Origin: Diplonema japonicum
Taxonomy: Eukaryota > Euglenozoa > Diplonemea > Diplonemida > Diplonemidae
Direction: 5' to 3'
NCBI GenBank assembly: GCA_964019335.1
Contig: OZ025675.1
Span: forward strand, 252,501 to 316,500
DNA length: 64,000 bases
The notes beneath the pieces were generated by a model. That model was not told the DNA's origin and made no database searches. It saw nothing but the letters and a program-made list of their open reading frames with translations. This document shows, one piece after another, positions 40,192 through 49,974 of this stretch (its first letter is position 1; every line of letters begins with the position of its first letter). The position numbers and the translations under genes were made by a program.

Positions 40192-41940
40192 TCAGTACAC
40201 CTGTTGTTGCCGCACCACAGGTACCTTCTTCGCTATCAGCTCTGATAGTGTACTGGCTAAAGGTTCGCTCGTGTAGCTTGTCAGTAAGAAAAGCGATTCA
40301 TCATAGCCATGTCCTTGCAGGTACAGCTTCGCGGCCTCGTTGTACTTCACCCAGTACTTCGCCCGAGACTCGTCCAGTGCGTACATCCACTCCTGGTCCG
40401 CAGATACATCCCGTCTTCGTGCTGCCCACAGGTCGCTTTCAATGGTACTTTCGTCGTCCAGTACCTCCCATAGGACTGCCTGCTGTTCATGGTTGTGTTT
40501 AATAAAGGTGACCGCCTTGAGGACAATTCGCATTTCTTGTGTGACAGAGGCATCGATGTAGGCAGCAGTGTTGCACACAACCCCAATGCCCCACTCCGCA
40601 CCGAGCCTCTCGTACACAGATGACAGTACTGCTTCTTGTCCCATGATGCTGAACCGCTTCACCTCGTTGTTCCCAAGGTCTCCCACCAGAACCTTCCCAC
40701 TGCACACGGCCACGTTCACTTCGACTCCCTTCTCGTGTTTTAGTACGGTTGCTGTCTTCACCGCCGCCACTGCGTGTTGGATGCATTTCCTTGCCGCGTT
40801 GAACGAGGCGTGCACGTGGTCCCCGACGAACAGGTCCAGCATCCCCTTCTGTGCACGAACAGCGTGCAGTGCGAACCCGATCACCTTCGCGTGGAGGCGC
40901 ATGAACTCCATCGGTTCCGCCTCCGCTGTTTTGATCGAGTCCTTCATGTTCATCACCAGCATCGTCGCCCTTGTGGGTGTCAGAACATGAAGTGCCATAG
41001 GTGCCTCGCCAGACACAGAAGATGACGCGAGTTCTGTGTGCGACTCCGACTGTGTGTGTGACTGGGCACTGTCGCCTTCATCGTCAGAACTATCGAAGTC
41101 GCCACCCCCCTGCAGACAGGACTGGGGGAGGTAAGGTTTATACGACCGAAGGTTCACAAGAACGGTGTGAAGCGCTTCGTGCAGCTTGTCGGGGAGGTCT
41201 TCTTTCGAAAGGTCGAGGTGGGCGTCTGCCTCTTCAAGCTTGAACCCTGCAAGGAAGGAGGCCACGTCACGTGCTGCAAGAACACCCAGTTCCAACTTCC
41301 GCTTTTCAGCGAGAACCTCATCAGCGAAACCCCTTGTGAAGTAGAAGTCGAGAAGGAAGACAGAAACCATGTTCATGAAGGTGAGGCCAGCACTCAGTGT
41401 CTCCCGCTTGCAAGGGAGGGTGGTACAATCACATGCAACATCAAAGCGGTAAGCAGAGTCGCCGTTGAAGGTGCCGTTTCCTATGTCGAGGAGGCCGAAG
41501 CGGGTGGCGTCCTCGAGACAGCTGATAATGAGCCAGAGGATGAGGGTGATGATAACGACGATGGAGGACCTTGACTGAATCCTGCACACGAGGAACACAT
41601 CGATGATGAGAACTGTGAGGGGCCACATCCTGGGCAGCATGGCACCCATGTTGTGGAGGTCAATGGAAATGATGGCAACGACACACAAGTAGCCGGAGAG
41701 CTCTATGAACAAGTCGGAGGGCTTCTTGTTCACAAACAACCACACTGTTGAATATGCTCCTGTAGCGGCTGCTGTTGCAGAGGCTATTTTTGCAGTCGTG
41801 AATACTGTGGTAAAGAGTCCACTGCCTCCAATCACCAGCGCGGCCAGACCATACCACAGCAGAATCTTCTTTCGCTTTTTCATCATCTCATCGTCATCGG
41901 GGAGGGCCAGCTTTTCAAGGGCCCAATCTTGCAGCCACAT
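40192..41940 (-). CDS. Six-TM receptor with degenerate cyclase domain, paralog 7 (mosaic)
   Basis: 582 aa from the ATG at 41940 (MWLQDWALEKLALPDDDE); the frame opens 21 codons upstream in poly-Lys leader. Its blocks match different paralogs. DIGNGTFNGDSAYRF and CDCTTLPCKRETLSAGL match the 14543 and 20044 genes. The hinge SVSGEAPMALHVLTPTRA matches the 25046 gene. EVKRFSIMGQEAVL matches the 32714 gene. The tail DDESTIESDLW...GHGYDESLFLL and VVRQQQVY match the 36424 gene. The TM1-TM3 region is distinct from the others. The cyclase-like domain has LVMNM and GDHVHASF. It is best explained by repeated gene conversion or recombination within the array. Function as for the family: a membrane sensor with a probably inactive cyclase fold. 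Confidence 0.9.
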   Translation of the reverse strand: MWLQDWALEKLALPDDDEMMKKRKKILLWYGLAALVIGGSGLFTTVFTTAKIASATAAATGAYSTVWLFVNKKPSDLFIELSGYLCVVAIISIDLHNMGAMLPRMWPLTVLIIDVFLVCRIQSRSSIVVIITLILWLIISCLEDATRFGLLDIGNGTFNGDSAYRFDVACDCTTLPCKRETLSAGLTFMNMVSVFLLDFYFTRGFADEVLAEKRKLELGVLAARDVASFLAGFKLEEADAHLDLSKEDLPDKLHEALHTVLVNLRSYKPYLPQSCLQGGGDFDSSDDEGDSAQSHTQSESHTELASSSVSGEAPMALHVLTPTRATMLVMNMKDSIKTAEAEPMEFMRLHAKVIGFALHAVRAQKGMLDLFVGDHVHASFNAARKCIQHAVAAVKTATVLKHEKGVEVNVAVCSGKVLVGDLGNNEVKRFSIMGQEAVLSSVYERLGAEWGIGVVCNTAAYIDASVTQEMRIVLKAVTFIKHNHEQQAVLWEVLDDESTIESDLWAARRRDVSADQEWMYALDESRAKYWVKYNEAAKLYLQGHGYDESLFLLTSYTSEPLASTLSELIAKKVPVVRQQQVY

Positions 41941-42842
41941 TTTCTTTCTTTTCTTTTTGCTGAGCTGATGGACACGAAAAAGAAAGAAAAGAAAAGAATA
42001 CAAACGAATATCGTTTAGCTGATAGATAGAAGATAGCTATAAAACTTCACGAAGTGGGGGGGGAGGCGGCTATGTTGGCAAGAAAAACGGGAAAACGTTC
42101 CCATTTTCCTTATTTTCAAAAATTCTTAAAAAGGAAAACGGCTATGTATATTTATCGGTAAACACTGTTAAAAAAAATCTTTATTTTGAGTGGTTTTTTG
42201 AAGATACTTATTTGATGGCCTTGAAGAGTGTGAAACGTGGTCCTCCATGCCACTGGGGTTCGGCATGGCCACACAGGCGGTTTGGGGAGATGCCGCATTC
42301 TGCAAAAACGAAAAGAATATAAAATTCAGCCTGACTAGGACGGTCTGTTCCCCCCTGTAAGTTTACATACATGGCACACAGCATGACCCGCATCAAATAC
42401 AACACGGAGCTGGATACTCACACAGGCAGCACAATCATATTTTGACATCGATGAAGACAGCGAGTCGGATTGAAATGTTGTTTTTTTTATTTTCCCTGGG
42501 CGCCGCAACATTGGCCCGCTTTGTCTCATTTCCTCCGAGTGATTCTTCCAAAAAAGAAAAAAAAAAAAAAGCCCGCCAAAACCCCCAAAGACGTTTCAAA
42601 AAAAAAAAAAAAAAAAGCTTGGAAACGCGTTTCCTTGCCATAGCATAGCCCTAGGAGGGGGGGATGGGGTGGATGGGGGAACATGGCCCCACATCACATG
42701 GCAAAAAAAAGAAAAGACAAAAGACACTGAAAAGAAGAGAATATTGAGCTGGGTAGATAAACAATAGATTTTGCGACACCATTGGTTTTGGTTCTCGGAG
42801 GAAAAAAATTCATTATGACAGGAAACGAAGTAGTTAGCGAAG
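41941..42842. repeat. Spacer with half-palindromes of the M family
   Basis: Bases 42056-42150 (g run, ggctatgttggcaagaaaaa, cgggaaaacgttccc) and 42608-42662 (ggaaacgcgtttccttgcca tagcatagcccta, then a G run) are arms of the foldback family seen at 42866-42988. There is no gene. An A run lies at 42598-42615. Confidence 0.55.
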
Positions 42843-42865
42843 CCCCCCCCCCCCCCCCCCCCCCC

Positions 42866-42988
42866 AAGCTATGTTGGCAGAAAAAAAGGGAAACATTTCC
42901 GTATCCTTTCCCGCTTCTATCTTTCTTGAGGAAACGGGCCCCCCACAAAAAAAAAGAATTAAGAAACGCGTTTCTTTGCAACATAGCC
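42866..42988. mobile_element. Foldback element M1 next to a 23-nt C run
   Basis: The left arm gctatgttggcagaaa and right arm tttctttgcaacatagc are imperfect inverts enclosing ~120 bp with gggaaac / gtttc motifs. The C run at 42843-42865 abuts the left arm. It is non-coding. Confidence 0.65.
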
Positions 42989-43340
42989 GGGCCTCCCCTT
43001 GGGCATCATCGTAATCGGGATTTTGCACATTTTCGTATTTTTGTACAAATCTTCGAACACAAAACAATTCGCATTACCGCACATTGCTTTCATGTCGCGC
43101 ACGGTGATGAGTGCCATCGACAAGGAGCCAATAAAGCCTTTCTTGTCCACCGCATTTCTTGTGTCCTCGAACGTTCCTCCAAAACACCAAAGTGCCGTAT
43201 GCGAAAATGATTTTCATTTTTTGAAAATATGCAAAAAATCAAATACGAATATTATGCGAAAATCCGATTTGCATCACTTTATGCTTTATGCGCCCCCCTT
43301 GGAAAGAAAAGGCAGTAAGAGAAAGAAAAAAAAAAGGGCA

Positions 43341-43393
<53 letters not shown>

Positions 43394-43740
43394 AGAAAAA
43401 AAGAGAGAGAGAGAAAGGCAGGAAGAGAAGAAGAAGAAGAAGAAAAAAAGAAGAGGGGGAAAAGATATTTATCTGGAGGTCTTTGTGATTGGTGGCCAAG
43501 GCCCCTTCCTAGCACAATGTTCTGTACCCAGAGGTACCTTGTTGCTAATCACTGTTTTTTTCCCTCTGCAATCTTTTAGCTCCCATGTGGTTCCTCTAAA
43601 GAAAAAAAAGAGGGAAAAAAAAAGTGATGAGATAAAGAAGGTTGCTGGAACGTCTCCTCTGTCTATGTATCTAAAGAAAATTCAATTTTTGAGGTCAAGG
43701 TGACTCAGTCAAACAGTGCTCAGTTCGACCACCACAGTCG
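42989..43740. repeat. Unrecognised block, (GA)n microsatellite and LINE A 3' scrap
   Basis: Bases 42999-43310 are open on the plus strand (MGIIVIGILHIFVFLYKSSN...) but have no family resemblance I can name, and I do not call a gene. (GA)n lies at about 43344-43391. A LINE family A 3' scrap is at about 43625-43678 (gatgagataaagaaggttgc). Confidence 0.5.
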
Positions 43741-44080
43741 GCTCCAAGACTACTATAAAGTACATGGGGTGGGGGTGTCTGTAGCAAACGACATTGTGCG
43801 GCACCACCTCTCAGACATGGCGCCATGGCCCCCGTTTCCTTGCTGCAGGATGGGGGGGGGGGGGGGCACTTCTGTTTTGAAAGGTTTGTGTGTGCCTTTA
43901 TTCTTGTCCTTCCGCCGAGCATCACCCTGAAATGACTCGCTTAAGGGGAGGTGTCGTTACGCACCTTGACCCGGCCAAAGGTCTTGCTGCCCCTATTTTT
44001 CTTTTGAAAAAATAATGAAATGGGACTTTGATTGCAACTAAATGGCGTTAAGCGTGCAACGAAGCACGAACTAAAAAAAA
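43740..44080. repeat. Repeat Q copy 2 and flanking scrap
   Basis: It matches 34915-35130 (gtgtgcctttattcttgtcc, aatgactcgcttaaggggag, cggccaaaggtcttgctgcc). It contains an 18-nt G run absent from the other copy. Bases 44025-44072 repeat 17568-17612 (gcgttaagcgtgcaacgaag). It is non-coding. Confidence 0.65.
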
Positions 44081-44680
44081 GACATACACACAACAGTTCA
44101 AACAATGAATAAACGCCTGTGGATCTGCTAAGTGGCCCATCACCGCCCGCAATATGAAATGGCAACTGGAGACAAATGGAGCCCAGATGCATAAGTTTGC
44201 AAGAATGGCCAACCTTGTGAAGTCAAAATGGAAAGCCCCAAAAATTTCCTTTGGAAAAAGCTTTTTTTTAGAACCTTTTCTGAACCCGCCGTTCATGTTC
44301 GACTGGACTTTCTGGGAAAAAAAAAAAAAAAAAAAAAGAGACATTTAAGGGTACCTGCGGTGTGTGGCAGGACGCCTGACTAAAAAAAAAGACTTTCATA
44401 AACTTTCATAAAAGGACATTCTTTTTGAAAACTTCTGGTTTTTTTTCAAAGGATTTCCCCTTGACCTTTGGGACTTGGGCTGGGTCACTTAGCGGATATG
44501 AAGGGTTTTCTTAAAACTTTTCGGTGTGGGGTGGGGTGCTCACCGAAGGGGAGAAAGAAAAAAAAAGAACGAGCATGAAAAAAAAGAGGAGAAAAAAGAA
44601 ACAAAGAAGACAATATCGAGAAGAGCTTCTTTTTTTTTTTTTTTCTTTCTTCTCTTTTCTTTTTTTATCTAAAAAAGAAA
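44081..44680. repeat. Spacer with repeat F copy
   Basis: Bases 44338-44380 (gagacatttaagggtacctg, aggacgcctga) repeat 2497-2537 and are again bounded by A runs. No gene. Confidence 0.55.
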
Positions 44681-44684
44681 TAAG

Positions 44685-44935
44685 AAAAAGAGATAAAGAA
44701 AGGAGGCCAGTGTGGCGCCCTGCACAAAAACTGTCTACCTGATTACAAAGAGCGCACCGCGGCCGAGTTGTAGCTTCTTCTGCGTTCCGCGTCGTGTCCT
44801 TAATGCGTGCGGTGGAGCGTCCCGTGTAACGAAGATTCTGCGCTCATGCAGTTTGCTGCCTGTTCGTCAGGTCAACAGCGAATACACATCTGATGTACTT
44901 CTTATATTCCATGTTCTTACCACCTTAAAAAACAA
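44685..44935 (-). mobile_element. SINE-like family S copy 5
   Basis: The plus-strand end is agataaagaaaggaggccag tgtggcgccctgcac, and the sense head lies near 44930 with a deletion. The sequence gagataaag resembles the LINE family A end (gagatgagataaaggagg). Confidence 0.75.
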
Positions 44936-44971
44936 AAAGAGCACAAAGGTGCACGTAAGAAGAAAAAGAAA

Positions 44972-45240
44972 TATATAAGAGTAAAGGAGGCCGGAGTTAA
45001 CAGCGCCCTGCACAAGAACTGTCAACTTGATTACAGGGGGTGCGCGGCCTAGTTGTAGCTTCTTCTGCGTTCCGCGTCGTGTCCTTAATGCGTGCGGTGT
45101 GCAGCTCAACCCCACCTGGGGCGACTCGGGTAACGAAGATTCTGCGCTCGTGCAGTTTGCTGCCTGTTCGTCACCCTGAGCATCTGAGTTACGTCCTTCA
45201 CATCTTGTGCTTTTCTAATATTATCATGTTATCCCCACCT
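44972..45240 (-). mobile_element. SINE-like family S copy 6
   Basis: The plus-strand end is atataagagtaaaggaggcc ggagttaacagcgcc. The centre matches the other copies (cttcttctgcgttccgcgtc). The head is truncated and partly deleted (the dispersed gcgctaccggtgatgaccga block is missing). It lies in tandem with copy 5. Confidence 0.75.
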
Positions 45241-45254
45241 GAAAAGAAAAAAGA

Positions 45255-45825
45255 AAGCAGGAACAAGAAAAAGAGTTGGCTTGATTGATGTTTATGCAAA
45301 GCCGGGGGGCTAACCTGTAGAAGGATAACGCCCAACAATGCTACCACTACTCTTTTTAGCAGCAAACAATTCTTATCAATATTTTGTTGTTCTTGTTCTA
45401 GCAAAAAAAAAGAAATTTCCAATACCTCTTCAAATTGATGAAAGAAATACATTCTTGCGAAGGAGAGATTCTTCAAAACCTTACTACAAAAAAAAAAAAA
45501 AGATTGAATTCTAGACAGTTGTGCGGGTAATCATATCATCTAACAGTTATAATCTTTCCACATTCTCTGATCCTCTTATGAGCCATTTCTTTTAAAAGTT
45601 TTTTAAACTTAAGAATTCTTCGTCACTGTCAACCTTTTCAGGGGAAACATGTGTGGAAGACTGGGGAAAGTAGCTATCGAACTCGTTGAGCTACCGACTG
45701 CACCAGGCTTTCCTTTTCTTCTTCCCACCATGCCACCAAACCCCTTCCTAAGCTTTTCTTTCGGCAAAGGAACAAGTGTGGTGAAAACGAACACCTGGAG
45801 CAATCAAAAGGAGACGAAAGAAAGA
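45255..45825. repeat. Segmental duplication, downstream part (copy 1), with a SINE D
   Basis: It matches 52450-52935. A family D SINE is at about 45275-45395 in both copies (the SINE predates the duplication). The shared block continues with gaaagaaatacattcttgcg, ttcttcgtcactgtcaacct and cttttctttcggcaaaggaa. It is the 3' flank of the Cache receptor gene at 46525. No gene. Confidence 0.8.
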
Positions 45826-45955
45826 AAATTTGATAAATTTCGGTGTGCGGGTGGGTGCTCACCGTTCAGGGAGAAATACACACTAATCGGTCACCGTTCT
45901 GCGGTTGCTGTCTGGTGCCTGCGGTGGCTGTTTGTCGCGATGAGATGGACGGCAA
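45826..45955 (-). mobile_element. LINE family B 3' fragment with target duplication
   Basis: About 125 bp from gataaatttcggtgtgcggg to gagatggacggc. It is flanked by aaagaaaa on both sides, while the duplicate locus (about 52945) has a single cgaaagaacgaaaataat. This is therefore a dated, very short 5'-truncated insertion that happened after the segmental duplication. Confidence 0.85.
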
Positions 45956-45979
45956 AGAAAATAATACAACCAAAATAAT

Positions 45980-46500
45980 GGGGGGGGGGCTAGGGCTATG
46001 CTGGCAAGAAACGGGGAAACGTTTCGTTTCCTTAAAAAAAATGCTTGGAAATGCGTTTCCTTGCATAGGTGGTCAAAGGGGGTCGACATTAGGGCCAAAA
46101 TTAAAATCTTGCACATTTGTGACACAAAGGCGCAAAAAAACCACCATAACCACCCCAATGTCGCCCAAAAACCCATTTTCGGGCCGAGCTTCGACGAAAT
46201 ATGCAAGTTGGCTACCCTAAAACGCCATTTTAAAAATGAAAAACACGAATTTCGAGCTTTTTTAGGGGCGGTGACTCCCCCCCCCAGGGCTATGCTGGCA
46301 AGGAATTTCGTTTCCAAGCTTTTGAAAGTTAAGAAACGGAAACGTTTCCATGTTTCTTGCTTGAACGTTTCCTTACCTTTGGGCCGTTTCCTCTAAAAAG
46401 GAAACTCGTTCTTTAAGTATCTGAAAAATAAGGAAACGGAAAAAAAAATGGAAACGTTTCCATGTTTCTTGCCAGTATATCCCTAGGGGGGGGGGGGGGG
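45980..46500. mobile_element. Foldback elements M2 and M3 bounded by G and C runs
   Basis: M2 (about 45990-46069) has arms ctatgctggcaagaaac and gtttccttgcatag. M3 (about 46285-46486) has arms cagggctatgctggcaag and cttgccagtatatccctag. G runs (45980-45989, 46486-46501) and a C run (46277-46285) sit at the edges. Many gaaacgtttcc palindromes lie inside. The duplicate locus near 52965 lacks this whole ~520-bp block. Confidence 0.75.
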
Positions 46501-46524
46501 GAGAAGAGAAACTGCGCTCTGGAA

Positions 46525-48756
46525 TCAATTCACATCCATCACAGGGATTCCGTTCCTCACCACCGTGTCGTTGTGAAGCTTGTCTGACAGTTTCACGAGA
46601 TTTGGGTTTTCGGATTTGAACTTCTCAAGGCACTCCAATGCTGTTTCATGGTTGCAGGCATCCATTGCCGCCCAGTAGCTGTTTAGAAACAGGTCCTTTT
46701 GAGCATTCTGTGCTTCCAGCTGGTACATCCATTCCTCTTCAGCAGCCTGCACCTTCTCCCGTATCCAGTGAACCCTTACCTCCTCATTAGTTGTAAGTGA
46801 CCTCACTCTGTCCACACGGTGTTCCACCACCCCGTTCAGCCCGTCCACCACAGCATCAGACGCAAAGACAGACGGTACGAGCCCAAGCTCCTTCCCATGC
46901 AGCGCCATGTGCGACCCGACATCAACAAGATCCGACCCTATCACGTTGAACCTCTGCTGTGCGCTCCCAAGGATCCCGTGGAAGCTGGGCCCTGTGTTGA
47001 TACCGATGTCCACAGGCATGATGTCGTTCACTGCTTCGTACAGCTCCAGCCCGAGCGTCGTGCTGCATTGCTTGCTGGTGCTCCTGGGGCAGTTACGGAC
47101 AGTGTTCCACGTCACCACTATCCTGTTCCCCTCCAAGTAGCTCACGACCCCCTTGAAGGACCTCGCCAGCTCCGCGGTGTGTGAAAAAAGTAGCTTGTGA
47201 GCGTTCACAGCACTGTCCAAGCTCTTCTTGCATGCATCGGTGAAATTGCTCAGGTGCACAGTCAAGCTCGTGGCAGGCTTCGAGGCTTTCAGCCCCAATG
47301 AGAACATACCTCCCTTCATAGCCGTTTTCGGAGTTTCTTTGGAGTTATTTGACCTGACAGTCGACTTGGTAACACCGGTGCCTGTGGTCACGCTCTCTGT
47401 GCCAGTGTCATCATCCGTGATGTCTACATCAGGAAGGAAGGCCTGTACCTGCTTCACCATCTCCACAGCATGCCAGAACCCATGGTACAGGGAATCAAGC
47501 TCGTACAGGAAATGAGACTTCCCAACGGCCATCACATCGCAGTGCTCAAGCTGCATGTTCGCCACCTTGTCGAAGGCCTTTGCAAGTCGAGTGAGGTTCA
47601 TGGTGAAGGCAAGAGTCACGATCGTGGCGATGATGGTGGAGGTGACCACAAGAATAATGACGATAATCGAGGTGTCCCTGTTCGAGTCGTAGATCTTCTG
47701 GAAGAACTCCTTCTCAGGGACGAGCCCGATGAGGTACCAGCGGAGGTTGCTGTGGTACACAGGGCGAATCTCTATCCAGTAGGTTCCACCGTGACTGAGC
47801 TTCGCAAAGTGCTCTTCGTTGCCCGTGAAGAGGGACAAGTCAGGGAGAGCAGCGTCCAGAGAATGGTAAATGGTGACATTCGTCGAGAGGAGTGTGTGGC
47901 GCAAGTAGTTCGGCTTCCCTGTGGGAAGGGTCCCGTTCGCGTAGTACGTCATGTCAACATCGGTGGAGCTGACGAGCATCTTGTTCTCGTCGATGAGGAC
48001 CAGGTGAGAGTTTTGTGACAGGAGGTAGGGGTGGAGGGAAAAGAACGAAAGGTAGATACTGGTACATGTGACACCAATGAAGTCAGCAGGGTTTGGAACA
48101 GGGGTGCGGAACACTGGAACTGTGAGGGTGACGAAGGGACCACCACCTCCCTTCAAGTTCGGGTTCACCGAAACGATAATGGTGGTCCAGCGAGGGACAT
48201 TGTCAGTGAGGTACTGAACGTAATTGGGCCCCGTGTGGTACATGCTGACATAAGCACGGCCGGAGAGGTTAACCTTGGAAGAAATAGTGGTGCTGTTGTC
48301 CCAGGTCCCGTTCTCGGGGACGTAAGAGAGTTTTACATCCACGACTGGGGGGTTGTTGAAGATAACAGCCTTCGCAGCCGCATCAACTAGTGTTCCAAAG
48401 CCGTATGTTTCCCCGAGGGCCCTGTTTCCAGACAGTGCCATGTACAGTGTGAAGAAGCCCGAGTGTCTGAAGAAGTGCGAGGCCCTTCTCACCCATTGCT
48501 CGATCGGGCTGTCAAAGCGTATAAGCCCCATCTCGATGTCGCTCTTCGCTGCTACAATAGCGTCCTCAGGTTCTCTCTGCAGCTTGAAGCGGATCTCATT
48601 GATCACAGTTTCCATCTTCGCCCCGGAGAACCGCCTCGACACGATGTCGATGCTGTCCTCTGCGTTGTTCTTCGTGATCACGAACACCAGCACAGACGAC
48701 ACCGCCACCAAGGCAGCCATCGTGGTCACCCCTACCACTGCTGTGGGGAGGCGCAT
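46525..48756 (-). CDS. Cache-type receptor with degenerate cyclase domain, copy 1
   Basis: 743 aa, ATG at 48756 (MRLPTAVVGV). TM1 at about 7-28, extracellular Cache-like sensor at about 30-350 (GGTYWIEIRPVYHSNLRW near its end, several N-glycosylation sequons), TM2 at about 362-385, HAMP-like helices at about 386-437 with VQAFLPDVDI, a low-complexity Thr/Ser hinge, a cyclase-like domain at about 497-640 and a C-terminal EEWMYQLEAQNAQK helix pair. The fold markers DIGINTGPSFHGILGS and QRFNVIGSDLV identify the class III domain. The expected metal Asp sites read HLSNF and EGN, and GDTVN-x-x-x-R becomes GSDLVDVGSH, so catalysis is very unlikely. It may act as a sensor or partner subunit. It is nearly identical to the gene at 53001. 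Confidence 0.92.
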   Translation of the reverse strand: MRLPTAVVGVTTMAALVAVSSVLVFVITKNNAEDSIDIVSRRFSGAKMETVINEIRFKLQREPEDAIVAAKSDIEMGLIRFDSPIEQWVRRASHFFRHSGFFTLYMALSGNRALGETYGFGTLVDAAAKAVIFNNPPVVDVKLSYVPENGTWDNSTTISSKVNLSGRAYVSMYHTGPNYVQYLTDNVPRWTTIIVSVNPNLKGGGGPFVTLTVPVFRTPVPNPADFIGVTCTSIYLSFFSLHPYLLSQNSHLVLIDENKMLVSSTDVDMTYYANGTLPTGKPNYLRHTLLSTNVTIYHSLDAALPDLSLFTGNEEHFAKLSHGGTYWIEIRPVYHSNLRWYLIGLVPEKEFFQKIYDSNRDTSIIVIILVVTSTIIATIVTLAFTMNLTRLAKAFDKVANMQLEHCDVMAVGKSHFLYELDSLYHGFWHAVEMVKQVQAFLPDVDITDDDTGTESVTTGTGVTKSTVRSNNSKETPKTAMKGGMFSLGLKASKPATSLTVHLSNFTDACKKSLDSAVNAHKLLFSHTAELARSFKGVVSYLEGNRIVVTWNTVRNCPRSTSKQCSTTLGLELYEAVNDIMPVDIGINTGPSFHGILGSAQQRFNVIGSDLVDVGSHMALHGKELGLVPSVFASDAVVDGLNGVVEHRVDRVRSLTTNEEVRVHWIREKVQAAEEEWMYQLEAQNAQKDLFLNSYWAAMDACNHETALECLEKFKSENPNLVKLSDKLHNDTVVRNGIPVMDVN

Positions 48757-49829
48757 TTAATAATTTATACCTTTGTTATTTTTCGTTTTTATTTATTTTC
48801 TGGGTTCCCTCTAAGGAGATTTTGGCTAGGGCCGGGAAAATAAACTCAAATTGGCATGCAGTGAAGGGACATCATTCTTGTTCTGCGTAAGAGCTGCACA
48901 GGGAATAAGGCCCTCCCGGACCGAACTTTCGTGGCAGTACTAGGTATCTCTCAGTTTCGGACTCATCTTGCAACTCCTCCAGGTTCTGTCCTCATCAGGC
49001 AAGAGGCACCCTTCGAGGGCTCTTACTAGCGTCCTAGTAGGTCAGAGAGTACCGTTCCCAACCACTGTCTTCGCATTTGCTCTGTGGACAAGGCTATGGA
49101 AGAGCCAGGTCCTTCGCGGCTCCTGCGGGGAATAAAGTTTTCTACTAGTTTTCTACTGCTTAACATTCAAGCTCTCTGAGACAAAAGCCGCATGTTCTAA
49201 AAAGGGGGTGGGGGTATGGTCAGTACTAGGTATCTCTCAGTTTCGGACATATTTTGCGACTCCTCCTACTAGCGTCCGCGAGCAGGTTTGGAGAGTACTG
49301 TTCGACCACAAGCATTGGAGATCTACCCACCTGTGACGGAGCCGACGATCACTATGCGGTACCTCCGACATGGGGCCTCGAACCTGAGCGAATCCTTCCT
49401 TCAACGCATCAGGTCTTTGTAATAAGAACGATGTTGTCCAGCCAGACGACAGCCAGGACAGAAGAATTTCTCACAGATTCGTCGCGACAGCTTTACCCAG
49501 CTGTGGCGCGGCTCGGTACCCCATTGCAAGCCGCTGCATCTGCAGGATATACCCATCAGCCTCTAAAATGACCGGATTAGGGCACTTCTGAGCCCTTGTT
49601 AATGCTTTATTTGGGAAAAATGATAGATATTCATCAGAAATGCCGCGCAAAACACAGAAAAGTTCACAAGGACAACGCAAGACAGTACTCTGCCGTTCAA
49701 ATAGTAGCGGCATCCTAAAGAGCCGCGTTCAAAGGGAGGTACAAACTATGCCAAATTCTAAGTTTTTCAGAAAAATTCAGAAGATACAGGGGAGACAACA
49801 GGCCAGGTACCAAACCAAAAATGCAAAGT
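48757..49829. repeat. Spacer with two copies of repeat G
   Basis: The first ~85 bp (tctgggttccctctaaggag) is the 5' flank shared with the duplicate gene. Repeat G occurs at about 48935-49080 and 49165-49320 (ggtatctctcagtttcggac, gcatgttctaaaaagggggt). Bases 49320-49829 show no recognisable gene; open frames of ~60-105 aa have no supporting features. Confidence 0.6.
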
Positions 49830-49974
49830 AATGCCGTGCGTATATGTGAATATGTGAAAGGGAAATCAGGAGAGGAAGAAAAGAAAAAGGGAGAACTATG
49901 AAATGTTCGGCGTAAAGGGTGTCTTGAGAACATAGTCTTTTGGGTAGTACTAAGTAAAAAAAAAAAAAAAAAGA

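Noticed and set aside
138-41940. Annotating the six-TM family as active adenylate or guanylate cyclases
   Set aside because: The fold is recognisable, but the expected catalytic positions look substituted, so a catalytic call is not supported.
42999-43310. Plus-strand gene (MGIIVIGILHIF...)
   Set aside because: It is the only candidate on the plus strand, lies next to foldback elements and runs into microsatellite. It has no recognisable domain or paralog.
43288-43703. Arg/Glu/Lys-rich ORF
   Set aside because: It is produced by the GA and GAA repeats and has no domain.
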